The notes: generated from the sequence alone by a model not told the origin. A stretch of 64,000 nt of DNA from Rufibacter radiotolerans (GCF_001078055.1 NZ_CP010777.1:1324408-1388407), one strand, 5' to 3'; shown: positions 24,448-32,917, counted from the first letter of the stretch. Translations and numbers: made by a program.

Positions 24448-26166
24448 TCAAACCAGCATGGTCACAGGGTTCTCCAGGAAGCCTTTCAGGGTCTGCAGGA
24501 AGGCGGAGCCTACGGCGCCGTCAACTACGCGGTGGTCGCAGGAAAGGGTTACTTTCATCACGTTACCTATCTGGATCTGTCCGTTTTTCACTACCGGCGT
24601 TTGCTTGATTCCGCCTACGGCCAGAATACAGGCGTCTGGTGGATTAATGATGGCGGTGAACTCGTCAATTCCGAACATACCCAAGTTAGAGATGGTGAAG
24701 GTGCTTCCTTCCCAGTCTGAGGGCTGCAGTTTCTTTGTTTTGGCTTTTCCGCCCAGGTCTTTCACCTCCGCAGAGATGGTAGACAGAGACTTCTGGTCGG
24801 CGTTGCGCACCACTGGTACCAACAGACCGTCTTCCACAGCAACTGCTACCCCAATGTTCACCACGTTGTTGTAGCGGATCTTATCGCCTAACCACGAGGA
24901 GTTCACGGCGGGGTGCTTGCGTAAGGCGGCAGCGGCGGCTTTAATCACCATGTCATTGAAAGACACTTTTACTGGCGCTACTTCATTCATCACCACGCGG
25001 GCTTCCATGGCTTTGTCCATGTCAATTTCCATGGTCAGGTAGAAGTGCGGCGCGGTGAACAAGCTTTCTGCCAGACGGCGGGCAATCACCTTGCGCATCT
25101 GGGTAACCGGAACTTCGGTGAAGGCTTCGCCAGCTTGGGCCGGAGCTGCGGCAGGTGCTGCTGGGGCAGCGGCCTGAGGAGCCTGTGCTTTTGGAGCAGC
25201 GGCAGCAGAAGGGGTGAAGTTCTCCACGTCGCGCAGCACAATGCGGCCGTTCTCGCCAGATCCCTTGATCTGAGATAGGCTAACGCCTTTTTCCTGGGCT
25301 ACTTTCTTGGCTAACGGTGAAGCCAGTACGCGGCCTTGGTTCTCACCAGCGGCAGCAGGAGCAGTGCCCTGGCCTGGTACCGGAGCACCAGCAGCCTGAT
25401 TCACGCCGTCACCTGACTGGGACTGGGCTTCAGTTTTATGTTCTTCTACACGGGTGGCTTGTTCCTGAGAACCGGCTTGGGCTGGGTTGGTGTTGCCGCC
25501 CCCGTTCAATAAAGCTTTGTAATCGGCTCCTTCTTCGCCGATAATGGCCAGAATACCATCTACCTGCACAGAGGCACCAGCTTCTACGCCTATGTACAGC
25601 AGGGTTCCGTCTTCATAAGACTCCAGTTCCATGGTGGCTTTGTCGGTTTCCACCTCGGCCAGCAGGTCACCGGATTTCACTTTGTCGCCCACCTTTTTGT
25701 GCCAGGCCACTATGGTGCCTTCCTGCATGGTGTCGCTCATTTTAGGCATGCGTACCACTTCGGCTTTCACGTTGGCGGCGGCAGGCTGGGCAGCAGGGGC
25801 GGCTTCTTGGGCAGGTTCTTCTTTTTTAGGCTCGGCCGCGGGGGCTTCTTCTTTCTTAGGTGCTTCGGCCTGAGCTGGGGCAGGGGCGCTTCCGCCGGCC
25901 TCGGCCATCAGGCCAGAAATATCTTCGCCTTCTTTCCCAATAATGGCCAAAACGCCATCTACCGGTACAGATTCTCCATTCTTTGGTCCAATATATAATA
26001 AGGTGCCATCTTCATAAGACTCCAACTCCATCGTTGCCTTATCGGTCTCTACTTCGGCAAGAACGTCCCCAGATTTTACAGAATCACCAACTTTTTTTAA
26101 CCATGAGGCAATGACTCCCTCGGTCATAGTGTCGCTCATCTTGGGCATTCGGATGATTTCAGCCAT
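24448..26166 (-). CDS. pdhC: Pyruvate dehydrogenase complex E2 (dihydrolipoamide acetyltransferase)
   Basis: E2 transfers acetyl groups from lipoyl-lysine to CoA and forms the core of the pyruvate dehydrogenase complex. The 572-residue protein has two lipoyl domains with lipoyl lysines K43 and K176, both in ETDKATMELESYEDG. Ala/Pro/Glu-rich linkers separate them. A peripheral subunit-binding domain (about 279-315, LASPLAKKVAQEKGVSLSQI) precedes the catalytic domain, which has H545 and D549 in SCDHRVVDGAVG. The two lipoyl domains are near-duplicates. The call as pyruvate rather than 2-oxoglutarate E2 rests on the MPKMSDTM-type lipoyl start. E1 and E3 genes are not here. Confidence 0.93.
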   Translation of the reverse strand: MAEIIRMPKMSDTMTEGVIASWLKKVGDSVKSGDVLAEVETDKATMELESYEDGTLLYIGPKNGESVPVDGVLAIIGKEGEDISGLMAEAGGSAPAPAQAEAPKKEEAPAAEPKKEEPAQEAAPAAQPAAANVKAEVVRMPKMSDTMQEGTIVAWHKKVGDKVKSGDLLAEVETDKATMELESYEDGTLLYIGVEAGASVQVDGILAIIGEEGADYKALLNGGGNTNPAQAGSQEQATRVEEHKTEAQSQSGDGVNQAAGAPVPGQGTAPAAAGENQGRVLASPLAKKVAQEKGVSLSQIKGSGENGRIVLRDVENFTPSAAAAPKAQAPQAAAPAAPAAAPAQAGEAFTEVPVTQMRKVIARRLAESLFTAPHFYLTMEIDMDKAMEARVVMNEVAPVKVSFNDMVIKAAAAALRKHPAVNSSWLGDKIRYNNVVNIGVAVAVEDGLLVPVVRNADQKSLSTISAEVKDLGGKAKTKKLQPSDWEGSTFTISNLGMFGIDEFTAIINPPDACILAVGGIKQTPVVKNGQIQIGNVMKVTLSCDHRVVDGAVGSAFLQTLKGFLENPVTMLV

Positions 26167-26192
26167 AGTTTTTTAGCTCGGTTTTAAGACCT

Positions 26193-26200
26193 CAAAAATA
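26193..26200 (-). promoter_or_regulatory. Candidate -7 promoter box for pdhC
   Basis: Minus-strand TATTTTTG lies 26 nt upstream of the pdhC ATG. It matches TAnnTTTG but sits in AT-rich DNA, so a chance match is possible. Confidence 0.4.
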
Positions 26201-26237
26201 GAGGCAAAAATGGTGTAATACAAATAAGGGCGAAGGA

Positions 26238-26275
26238 CGTTTTTACCCTTTTTTCAAAAAAACGGCGTAAAAACT
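26238..26275. repeat. 38-nt palindrome, copy 12 (degenerate)
   Basis: The outer CGTTTTT and GTAAAAAC ends and the 17-4-17 length are kept, but the inner arm has lost GGCC on the left. It lies between pdhC and the histidine phosphatase stop. Confidence 0.6.
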
Positions 26276-26281
26276 CAAATA

Positions 26282-26908
26282 TCATCGGTTTACCTCTGCC
26301 AGGTGTGAAACATCTGCAAAGCGCTCCACCCAGAACATAGTGCCCGTGAACTGCAACTGGTACAGGCAAAGGTTGGAGTGGATAAACTGGTCCATCTCCT
26401 GCAGCGGGTAGTGCAGCAGTTGCGCCAGCAGCATGCGCATGGCCCGGCCGTGCATGCAAATCAAAATGGTTTTCTCTTCTGGCCTGGACAGCATCAGGTC
26501 TATGACCGGGCGCTGCCGGGCCGCCACCTGCACCGGGCTTTCACCCCCCTCAACGGGTAAGTCAATCTCGCCTTCCTGCCAGCGCCGAAGCACCTCAAAA
26601 TAGTAGGCGTCTTCCTCGGGGGTGATGCGGGTGCCCTCGCGAGTACCCCAGCTGATCTCATTCAGGCCGGCGTGTTGCTCATGGGGTATGCCCAGGTCAA
26701 TGAACCCCTGCACCGACTGGATGCTGCGCTGCAGCACCGAGGTGTAGACTTTGTCAAACGCGATGTCTTTGTAAGCCTGGAAGAATTTTTCGGCTTGCCA
26801 GTGGCCGGTCTCATTTAGCGGGCTGTCAATGCCGCTGCCCTGCACAATGCCCTGCAGGTTAAGGTCGGTCTGGCCGTGGCGAATAAGGTAGATTTTTTTG
26901 AGGCTCAA
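26282..26908 (-). CDS. Histidine phosphatase family protein
   Basis: The 208-residue protein has the RHG motif of the phosphoglycerate-mutase-like superfamily at R10-H11-G12 (YLIRHGQTDLN). The second catalytic histidine is in ILICMHGRAMRMLL, and the acid residue region is LNEISWGTREG. These are broad-specificity phosphatases or 2,3-bisphosphoglycerate-dependent mutases; the lack of long mutase insertions favours a phosphatase. The substrate is unknown. It is divergent from the thioesterase gene that opens the menaquinone block, with a 52-nt gap. Confidence 0.85.
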   Translation of the reverse strand: MSLKKIYLIRHGQTDLNLQGIVQGSGIDSPLNETGHWQAEKFFQAYKDIAFDKVYTSVLQRSIQSVQGFIDLGIPHEQHAGLNEISWGTREGTRITPEEDAYYFEVLRRWQEGEIDLPVEGGESPVQVAARQRPVIDLMLSRPEEKTILICMHGRAMRMLLAQLLHYPLQEMDQFIHSNLCLYQLQFTGTMFWVERFADVSHLAEVNR

Positions 26909-26960
26909 TTTTACGCTAATTTGCAGGCCCTAAGTTAGGCCATAATTACGAGAACTACGG

Positions 26961-27383
26961 ATGAAAAGACGCACAGATGTCACCCTGGAACAATTGAACG
27001 CCTGGAACAAGAATACGTTAGGCGAGCACCTGGGGATGGAATATACCGAGATTGGCGACGATTATCTGGTAGGCCGCATGCCCGTAGACCACCGTACGCA
27101 CCAGCCCCTGGGCCTGCTGCACGGCGGCGCATCTGTGGCCCTGGCCGAGACACTGGGAAGCGTGGGCGCCACCATGTTCCTGGACCTGGACAAACAGTTT
27201 TGCGTGGGCCTGGAGATCAACGCCAACCATATTAAAGCGGTGCGCAGCGGGTATGTATATGGGAAGGCCACGGCGGTGCATGTGGGGCGCAAGACTCAGG
27301 TCTGGGAAATACGTATTACCACAGAATCTGGCGGGCTGGTATGTATCAGTCGTATTACCATGGCCGTTATAGATAAGATCTAA
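26961..27383 (+). CDS. menI: Hotdog-fold thioesterase, likely DHNA-CoA hydrolase
   Basis: This 140-residue PaaI-type hotdog protein has the HGG motif at H54-G55-G56 (LGLLHGGASVALAET) and the catalytic glutamate at E63. In characterised DHNA-CoA thioesterases this Glu and motif have the same layout. The gene lies just before menF and menD in a menaquinone block, which supports release of 1,4-dihydroxy-2-naphthoate from its CoA ester. The family also includes phenylacetyl-CoA thioesterases, so the symbol rests on context. It starts 79 nt upstream of menF. Confidence 0.75.
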   Translation: MKRRTDVTLEQLNAWNKNTLGEHLGMEYTEIGDDYLVGRMPVDHRTHQPLGLLHGGASVALAETLGSVGATMFLDLDKQFCVGLEINANHIKAVRSGYVYGKATAVHVGRKTQVWEIRITTESGGLVCISRITMAVIDKI

Positions 27384-27462
27384 GCAAGGAGAAAAGCTGT
27401 AATGCGGCCTTTTTGACCAGTTCCCTTAAATATCATATCTGCTGTCTGCGTTCTATACCTAC

Positions 27463-28683
27463 ATGTCCCAGGAGAGTCCTTCGTTTTTACCCCCGGTTTC
27501 GTTAGTTACCTCGGCAGAGGAAACCGCCCATACCCTATTTACTGCCGCCCTTGCCGCCGAACTGCCTGTAGCTCTCTGGCGGCTACCCTTTACCCAGGAG
27601 GTGCAGGTACTGGTGGCCAGCCGGGTGGAACCGGAGTTACCGCCCCTGGAAGGCCCCCAAAAAGGCTTCGCGTTTTGCCCTTTCAGCATCTCAGCCACTT
27701 CTCCCATTAATTTCCTGCCCGCAGACCTTTATTTTTCCGGCAAAGCCGATGCGGAACTTGAATTTGGGAATAACCTCTTGCCTGCCCGTTTTAAGCCCGT
27801 TTTTCAGAAAACAGGCTCAAAACAGAAACAGGAGCAAGCCTGGCCCAGCCACCCAGATGGCCTGCCTAAAGCCATTACCCGCGATGCCTTTGAGCAGACG
27901 GTGGCCACCGCGGTAAAGGCCATGCAGGCCGGCTGTCTGGAAAAGGTGGTGCTGTCCCGCACCAAAACGCTGTCCTTGTTTGAAGGGTTTGACCTGTTGT
28001 CTGCCTTTACCCAACTCACCCAGCTGTACCCCAACGCTTTTATCTCTTTGGTAGCCATTCCGGGCGTGGGTACCTGGCTGGGCGCTTCGCCGGAGGTGCT
28101 GGTACAGATAGACCGGCATCATGTCTTTAAAACGGTGGCGCTGGCAGGAACCCAACCCCTCACCGATGGCCTGACGCCCGCCGATGCCATCTGGCGGCAA
28201 AAGGAGATTGAAGAGCAGGCCCTTGTGCAGCGCTACATCATTAGCTGTTTCAAACATTTGCGCCTGCGCGATTACGTGGAGATGGGGCCGCGCACCATGG
28301 CGGCGGGAAACCTGCTACACCTGCGCACCGATTACAGCGCCGCCATGGAGGAAGTGGGTTTCCCTGAACTAGGTACCCAAATGCTGGAACTTTTGCACCC
28401 CACCTCGGCGGTTGGTGGCATGCCCAAAGCCTCTGCTCTGCATATGATCCAGGAACTGGAACTGCATGACCGCCGCTACTACAGTGGTTACCTGGGACCG
28501 GTCCAACTGGGCCAGGAAACCAACCTTTTCGTGAACCTTCGGTGCGTGGAGCTGGGTCAGGACACGGTGACCGCCTACGCGGGGGCCGGCATGACCCCAG
28601 ATTCTAACCCGGCCAAGGAGTGGCAGGAAACCGAACTCAAAATGCAAACCGTGCTCCGTCTTTTTCAAGCTTCAGAATCATGA
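27463..28683 (+). CDS. menF: Isochorismate synthase with a translated palindrome copy
   Basis: MenF converts chorismate to isochorismate, the committed step to menaquinone. The 406-residue protein carries the chorismate-binding fold in its C-terminal two thirds: GTWLGASPEVLV, FKTVALAGTQP, LLHPTSAVGGMPK and AYAGAGMTPDSNPAKEW. Residues 109-121 (RFKPVFQKTGSKQ) are encoded exactly by a full 38-nt palindrome copy. They lie in the variable N-terminal region just before the conserved domain, where an insert could be tolerated. The stop overlaps the menD start (ATGA), indicating coupling. Chorismate enzymes of this fold can be confused with salicylate synthase; menD next door settles the role. Confidence 0.93.
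   Translation: MSQESPSFLPPVSLVTSAEETAHTLFTAALAAELPVALWRLPFTQEVQVLVASRVEPELPPLEGPQKGFAFCPFSISATSPINFLPADLYFSGKADAELEFGNNLLPARFKPVFQKTGSKQKQEQAWPSHPDGLPKAITRDAFEQTVATAVKAMQAGCLEKVVLSRTKTLSLFEGFDLLSAFTQLTQLYPNAFISLVAIPGVGTWLGASPEVLVQIDRHHVFKTVALAGTQPLTDGLTPADAIWRQKEIEEQALVQRYIISCFKHLRLRDYVEMGPRTMAAGNLLHLRTDYSAAMEEVGFPELGTQMLELLHPTSAVGGMPKASALHMIQELELHDRRYYSGYLGPVQLGQETNLFVNLRCVELGQDTVTAYAGAGMTPDSNPAKEWQETELKMQTVLRLFQASES
27787..27824. repeat. 38-nt palindrome, copy 13, inside menF
   Basis: A full 17-4-17 copy (loop TCAG, right arm AAAACAGGCTCAAAACA) is read in frame as menF residues 109-121. A 38-nt unit is not a multiple of three, so a simple insertion would need one extra base or a small rearrangement to keep the frame. 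Confidence 0.9.
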
Positions 28684-30392
28684 TTTTACAGTCTGTCATA
28701 GATATTGCCGAAATATGTGCCCGCAAGGGAGTGCAGGATGTGGTGCTGTCCCCGGGATCCAGGTGTGCGCCGCTCACGCTGGCCTTTGCCCGCCACCCAC
28801 AGTTGCGCGTGCGCACGGTACCAGATGAGCGCAGCGCGGCCTTTATTGGCTTGGGCATCGCGCAGCAGACTGGTAGGCCGGTGGTGCTGGTGTGTACCTC
28901 GGGAACGGCCGCCTATAACTATGCTCCTGCCATTGCCGAGGCTTTTTACCAGAACATTCCGCTGTTGGTACTCACCGCCGACCGCCCACCAGAATGGATT
29001 GACCAACTGGACGGGCAGACCATTCGGCAAACCCATATCTATGGCGGCCACGTAAAGCGCAGCCTTGATTTCCCGGTGGATACTGCCCATGCAGATGCCA
29101 AGTGGTTCGCCTCCCGGTTGATCAATGAAGCCCTGAATGAGGCCACGGCCTTCCCGGAGGGCCCGGTACACGTGAACGTGCCGCTGCGGGAGCCTTTTTA
29201 CCCAGAGCCGGGGGAGGAGTTTGCCTATAAAGCCGACGTCAAGATTATTGAGGAACTGGCCTCCGGATTTGGGTTGCCAAATCAACAATGGGAGACACTA
29301 CGTCAGGAGCTTTCCGCCTTTAAGCGGGTGTTGGTGGTGGCGGGCCAGGGGAGAAAAGACCAGGCATTGCATGAGGAGATTGTGGCGTTCTGCCGGGCCA
29401 CCGGGGCCGTTTTGGTGACAGACACTATCAGTAACCAACAGAAGGCCGGCGACAGCATAAACTTCCATGACGTTTTTCTGGGAGCCAAACACCTGCACGG
29501 GGAGGAAGCCCTGCGGCCAGATCTGTTGATCACCTTCCATAAATCCTTGATCTCCAAAAACCTGAAACTGTTCCTGCGCAAACAGCCAGGTATGCGGCAC
29601 TGGCACGTGCAGCCCGCCGGGCAGGTGGCCGACACCTTTCAGGCCCTTACCCGCATTGTCAGAACCACGCCGCAGGCCTTTTTCCAGGAGATAGGCAAAG
29701 GGGAAAAACCCTTAATGGTGACGCCCGCCTTTACCCAGGCCTGGCATGAGCTGGAACACCAGGGCAAGTCAGTTTTGGCCCGTTTTCAGGAAAACAGCCC
29801 TTTTTCGGAATTTATGGCCTGTTACCAGACCCTTAGAATGCTGCCGGCCAACAGCGTGCTGCATCTGGCCAATAGCATGAGCGTGCGCTATGCCAACCTT
29901 ATCGGAGTAGCCGAGGTGGAGGGCCTGGAAGTGTTTGCCAACCGGGGCACCAGCGGGATAGACGGCAGCACCAGCACGGCCGTAGGGGCGGCGCTCAGCA
30001 CCGACAAACTGGTTACGCTCATTACCGGCGACATGGCCTTTCTTTATGACCGCAACGCGCTCTGGCACAATTACCTGCCCCAGAACCTGCGCATTTTAGT
30101 GCTCAATAACCACGGTGGCGGCATCTTCAGGATGATAGAGGGGCCAAGGTCACAGCCGGAACTCAGACCATTCTTTGAAACAGAACAAATGCAGACGGCG
30201 CAGGCCACTGCCCAGGAAATGGGATTTAACTATGTTAGGGTTGCAGATGCAGCTTCTTTAGAAACCCTGTTTCCTGCCTTTTTCAACCCGGCTACGGGGC
30301 CTCAGTTATTGGAGGTTGAGACGGTCAGTGCCGAGAATTTTGCCGCATTTGAGTCCTTTAGAGACCAGGTGCGTAGCAACATTTGTTTATAG
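28680..30392 (+). CDS. menD: SEPHCHC synthase (menaquinone biosynthesis)
   Basis: MenD is a thiamine-diphosphate enzyme that joins 2-oxoglutarate-derived succinic semialdehyde to isochorismate. The start is the ATG overlapping the menF stop (MILQSVIDIAEICA), giving 570 residues. The ThDP-activating Glu is in VPDERSAAF. The ThDP/Mg2+ motif region is ITGDMAFLYDRNALWHN with NNHGGGIFRMIEG after it. SPGSRCAPL is the MenD N-terminal signature. Around residues 365-376 the DNA resembles a degraded palindrome copy (LARFQENSPFSE). It is followed by the first DoxX gene after 107 nt. Confidence 0.95.
   Translation: MILQSVIDIAEICARKGVQDVVLSPGSRCAPLTLAFARHPQLRVRTVPDERSAAFIGLGIAQQTGRPVVLVCTSGTAAYNYAPAIAEAFYQNIPLLVLTADRPPEWIDQLDGQTIRQTHIYGGHVKRSLDFPVDTAHADAKWFASRLINEALNEATAFPEGPVHVNVPLREPFYPEPGEEFAYKADVKIIEELASGFGLPNQQWETLRQELSAFKRVLVVAGQGRKDQALHEEIVAFCRATGAVLVTDTISNQQKAGDSINFHDVFLGAKHLHGEEALRPDLLITFHKSLISKNLKLFLRKQPGMRHWHVQPAGQVADTFQALTRIVRTTPQAFFQEIGKGEKPLMVTPAFTQAWHELEHQGKSVLARFQENSPFSEFMACYQTLRMLPANSVLHLANSMSVRYANLIGVAEVEGLEVFANRGTSGIDGSTSTAVGAALSTDKLVTLITGDMAFLYDRNALWHNYLPQNLRILVLNNHGGGIFRMIEGPRSQPELRPFFETEQMQTAQATAQEMGFNYVRVADAASLETLFPAFFNPATGPQLLEVETVSAENFAAFESFRDQVRSNICL
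29771..29808. repeat. Degraded palindrome-like segment inside menD
   Basis: The left half GTTTTGGCCCGTTTT and loop CAGG match the family, and AAAACAGCCC matches the start of the right arm. The right end is then lost (TTTTTCGG). The left arm is one base short. It is probably an old copy, but chance cannot be excluded. Confidence 0.45.
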
Positions 30393-30470
30393 ATATGGCG
30401 CGTTAAAAAATCTGAAAAATATTAACTTAATCTTTACTTACTTAACATAAAATATGACGTAAATAAGGTA

Positions 30471-30499
30471 GGAGACGCTAGTTTAACGGCGTTAGTATT
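30471..30499 (+). promoter_or_regulatory. Shared DoxX leader motif, copy A
   Basis: The 29 nt before the first DoxX gene begin GGAGACGCTA and contain the perfect palindrome TAACGGCGTTA. The same layout precedes the second DoxX gene at identical distance from ATG (23 of 29 bases identical). It may be an operator or an RNA control element. Confidence 0.6.
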
Positions 30500-30988
30500 A
30501 TGAAATTCACAAATAAAGTAGAAAAATGGCAGCACAAACATCATCCGGTGCTGTATGACTATGGCAGAATAGCATTAGGGGGCTTTCTATTATTTAAGGG
30601 TGCTTCCTTTCTGTTTAATATAACACCCCTGGTGCAGATCTTGCTGGATAGCAGGCTTTATTCTGTGGCAACTTACCTGGCATACTTTATTGCTTTGGTA
30701 CACGTGATAGGTGGGGCCATGATGATGGTAGGGTGGCATACCCGGTGGGCAAGTATTGCACAGATTCCAATTGTGCTGTCTGCTTTGTTATTTTTCACCC
30801 CAGCCCATGACCTTTTCTCTATCTACTCACCTTTTGCGGTGGCGGTATATACCGTATTACTTCTTGTTTTTTATGCCGTAGGCGGTTCTGGATTCTATTC
30901 CTTTGACCACCGGTTTTATATCCATGAAAGGAGAGAGCATAAAATGAAAAAATCTCATGTGTTAGATAGAAACCTGCATCACTCCTAG
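30500..30988 (+). CDS. DoxX family membrane protein
   Basis: This 162-residue protein has four predicted membrane helices (about 22-42, 55-75, 78-98 and 110-135) and a charged, His-rich C-terminal tail. It matches the DoxX family, whose founding member is part of a thiosulfate:quinone oxidoreductase; most bacterial members have no known substrate. The N-terminal HHPVLYDYGRIALG segment is shared with the paralogue at 31417. It sits between menD and menB, so a quinone-related role is possible but unproven. No strong Shine-Dalgarno is seen; the conserved leader may set its translation. Confidence 0.8.
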   Translation: MKFTNKVEKWQHKHHPVLYDYGRIALGGFLLFKGASFLFNITPLVQILLDSRLYSVATYLAYFIALVHVIGGAMMMVGWHTRWASIAQIPIVLSALLFFTPAHDLFSIYSPFAVAVYTVLLLVFYAVGGSGFYSFDHRFYIHERREHKMKKSHVLDRNLHHS

Positions 30989-31024
30989 GGTGAGGCTATT
31001 AGGCCGAATTCCCTGGATCACCTT

Positions 31025-31053
31025 GCCCTCCTGTTTGCTTGGGAGGGGCTTTA
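31025..31053 (+). terminator. Probable terminator after the first DoxX gene
   Basis: GCCCTCC (31025-31031) pairs with GGAGGGGC (31042-31049) with one bulge, followed by TTT. It is weaker than the other terminators here. Confidence 0.5.
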
Positions 31054-31387
31054 ATTCCATCATTACTAAAAAACAGTTTTCCTTACCCTTAAGATTTAGT
31101 AGAAAGTAACGCTTGAAAATCTGAAAGGCTTATAAATACAGGATAACTCTCCCTTCTTTCCCCCGAAGCAAAATCTTACCTCATCCACCTAATTGAACGG
31201 AACCCAAGGCAGCGGAAATGCCATTCTCCCTTCCGCTGTAGGGCCGTTTTTTTATGCGTCTCCTCAGTCACCTGACTATCAACAGGGTCTTACGCCTGAG
31301 GTTCCCTATCCAAAAAAATGAGCTAGCACCAGGTAAATTAACTAGTATTTAAATTATAAGATGTTGGCACCCAACGTATAATACCAT

Positions 31388-31416
31388 GGAGACGCTACTC
31401 TAACGGCGTTAAGAAA
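31388..31416 (+). promoter_or_regulatory. Shared DoxX leader motif, copy B
   Basis: GGAGACGCTA is followed after 3 nt by TAACGGCGTTA and 5 nt before the ATG, exactly as at 30471-30499. The sequence further upstream is not obviously similar, so the short block itself seems to be conserved. Confidence 0.6.
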
Positions 31417-31884
31417 ATGTCTTGGGTACAAAAAATTGATGCGTGGCAAAACAAACACCACCCGGTGTTGTATGACTACGGCCGTATCTTGCTGGGCCTC
31501 TTTATTCTATATAAGGGACTCATGTTCATTTCTGATACTTCGGGCCTGGCCCAGATCCTGGAAAACAGCCAGTTTAGGTTTGTGGCCTTCGGGTTGGCGC
31601 ACTACGTGGCCTTTGCTCACCTGGTGGGTGGTATTCTGATCGCCATTGGCTTGATTACCAGGGTAGCCATTGCGTTCCAGATACCAATTCTAATAGGTGC
31701 GATTTTCTTCTCTACTCCGGGTCAGGGCTTTTTCTCTAATGAGACCCAATTGGTGATCTCAATTATCACCTTAATTGCGTTGATCTTTTATTTTATTGGG
31801 GGCTCTGGCTATTATTCCGTTGACCACAGGTTTGAGGCCAATGAGCGCCGGCTACACGAGGATAACCGCCACGCCATGCCGTAA
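31417..31884 (+). CDS. DoxX family membrane protein (paralogue)
   Basis: The 155-residue paralogue of the preceding DoxX protein shares the segments KHHPVLYDYGRI, the GG pair in AHLVGGILIA, and GGSGYYSVDHRF near the C-terminus. Four membrane helices are predicted. Sequence between the two has diverged well beyond a recent duplication, but the 29-nt leader has stayed similar. It lies 99 nt upstream of menB. A role tied to quinones is suggested only by location. Confidence 0.8.
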   Translation: MSWVQKIDAWQNKHHPVLYDYGRILLGLFILYKGLMFISDTSGLAQILENSQFRFVAFGLAHYVAFAHLVGGILIAIGLITRVAIAFQIPILIGAIFFSTPGQGFFSNETQLVISIITLIALIFYFIGGSGYYSVDHRFEANERRLHEDNRHAMP

Positions 31885-31914
31885 GATTTTTAACCGTAGA
31901 TCCAATTCACCGTT

Positions 31915-31922
31915 TACCTTTG
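31915..31922 (+). promoter_or_regulatory. -7 promoter box for menB
   Basis: TACCTTTG, a perfect match, lies 61 nt upstream of the chosen menB ATG. Its presence suggests that menB-menE is transcribed separately from menF-menD. Confidence 0.5.
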
Positions 31923-31983
31923 CATAATCTTGTAAGGGCTGATTACCTTTATGCCCTCATTGTTTCAAACTAACAAAAGGTTC

Positions 31984-32808
31984 ATGCAAAGCAGATATAA
32001 CTGGACTACGCTCAAAGAATACCAGGAAATCCTTTTCCAATTTTACAACGGAATCGCCAAGATCAGCATTAACCGGCCGCATGTGCACAATGCCTTTACC
32101 CCGCGCACGGTAGCCGAGATGATTGACGCCATGAACATCTGCCGTGACAACGCAGAGATTGGCGCCATTATCCTGACCGGCGAAGGCGGCAAGGCGTTTT
32201 GCTCGGGCGGTGACCAGAGTGTGCGTGGCCATGGTGGCTACATTGGCGAAGATACTGTTCCCCGCCTGAACGTGCTGGACCTGCAGATGCAGATTCGTAG
32301 AATTCCCAAGCCAGTCATTGCCATGGTGGCGGGTTGGGCCATTGGCGGCGGGCATGTGCTGCATGTGGTGTGTGATTTGAGCATTGCCGCCGAAAACGCC
32401 CGTTTTGGCCAAACAGGCCCTAAAGTAGGTTCCTTTGATGGTGGCTTCGGGGCCTCTTACCTGGCAAGGGTAGTAGGCCAGAAGAAAGCCCGCGAGATCT
32501 GGTTCCTCTGCGATCAGTATGACGCCCAGGATGCCCTTCAAATGGGCTTAGTGAATAAGGTAGTGCCGTTGGTGCAGTTAGAGCAAACCACGGTAGAATG
32601 GTGCGAGAAAATACTGGAGAAAAGCCCGCTGGCCCTGCGTATGCTCAAAGCCTCTTTCAACGCCGAGCTGGATGGCCAGTCTGGTATCCAGCAACTGGCT
32701 GGTGACGCCACCTTGCTTTACTACCTCTCAGATGAGGCCAAAGAAGGCAAAAACGCCTTCCTTGAGAAGCGGAAGCCAGATTTCTCTAAATTCCCTAAGT
32801 TTCCTTGA
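31984..32808 (+). CDS. menB: 1,4-dihydroxy-2-naphthoyl-CoA synthase
   Basis: MenB cyclises o-succinylbenzoyl-CoA to DHNA-CoA. The protein has 274 residues from the ATG at 31984 ([16 protein letters not shown]), chosen for the AAAGG ribosome site before it; an ATG 11 codons upstream is less likely. The crotonase-fold oxyanion segments are [11 protein letters not shown] and [12 protein letters not shown], and the MenB-specific [12 protein letters not shown] is intact. A GC-rich inverted stretch at 32398-32425 looks like the 38-nt palindrome but only encodes this conserved segment. It is followed by menE. Confidence 0.94.
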   Translation: MQSRYNWTTLKEYQEILFQFYNGIAKISINRPHVHNAFTPRTVAEMIDAMNICRDNAEIGAIILTGEGGKAFCSGGDQSVRGHGGYIGEDTVPRLNVLDLQMQIRRIPKPVIAMVAGWAIGGGHVLHVVCDLSIAAENARFGQTGPKVGSFDGGFGASYLARVVGQKKAREIWFLCDQYDAQDALQMGLVNKVVPLVQLEQTTVEWCEKILEKSPLALRMLKASFNAELDGQSGIQQLAGDATLLYYLSDEAKEGKNAFLEKRKPDFSKFPKFP

Positions 32809-32810
32809 TT

Positions 32811-32837
32811 AGTATCAAGTAGCAGGTATCAGGTACC
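32811..32837. repeat. AGTATCAAGTA short-word repeat, left arm
   Basis: 27 nt starting AGTATCAAGTAGCAGG, immediately after the menB stop, form an imperfect inverted repeat with 32981-33007 (about 21 of 27 positions). Confidence 0.65.
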
Positions 32838-32876
32838 AGGATTTCTGGTACGGGTTTAAGAATTACAGTCTAAATG

Positions 32877-32917
32877 CGGAGCAGTTCTAGGTGAAAACTC
32901 AAGAGCTGCTCCGTTTC
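32877..32917 (+). terminator. Hairpin inside the menB-menE gap
   Basis: CGGAGCAG (32877-32884) pairs with CTGCTCCG (32906-32913), followed by TTTCTT. It is nested inside the short-word inverted repeat. Confidence 0.6.

Larger units (their letters stand above)
30989..31416. other. Gap between the DoxX paralogues, 428 nt
   Basis: Holds a probable terminator near 31025-31053 and, at its right end, the second copy of the shared DoxX leader. No gene or palindrome copy is visible in between. The terminator implies that the second DoxX gene has its own promoter. Confidence 0.55.

Noticed and set aside
32398-32425. GC-rich inverted segment in menB resembling the 38-nt palindrome
   Set aside because: It lacks the 17-4-17 spacing and encodes the conserved MenB segment [16 protein letters not shown], so the similarity comes from protein constraint.
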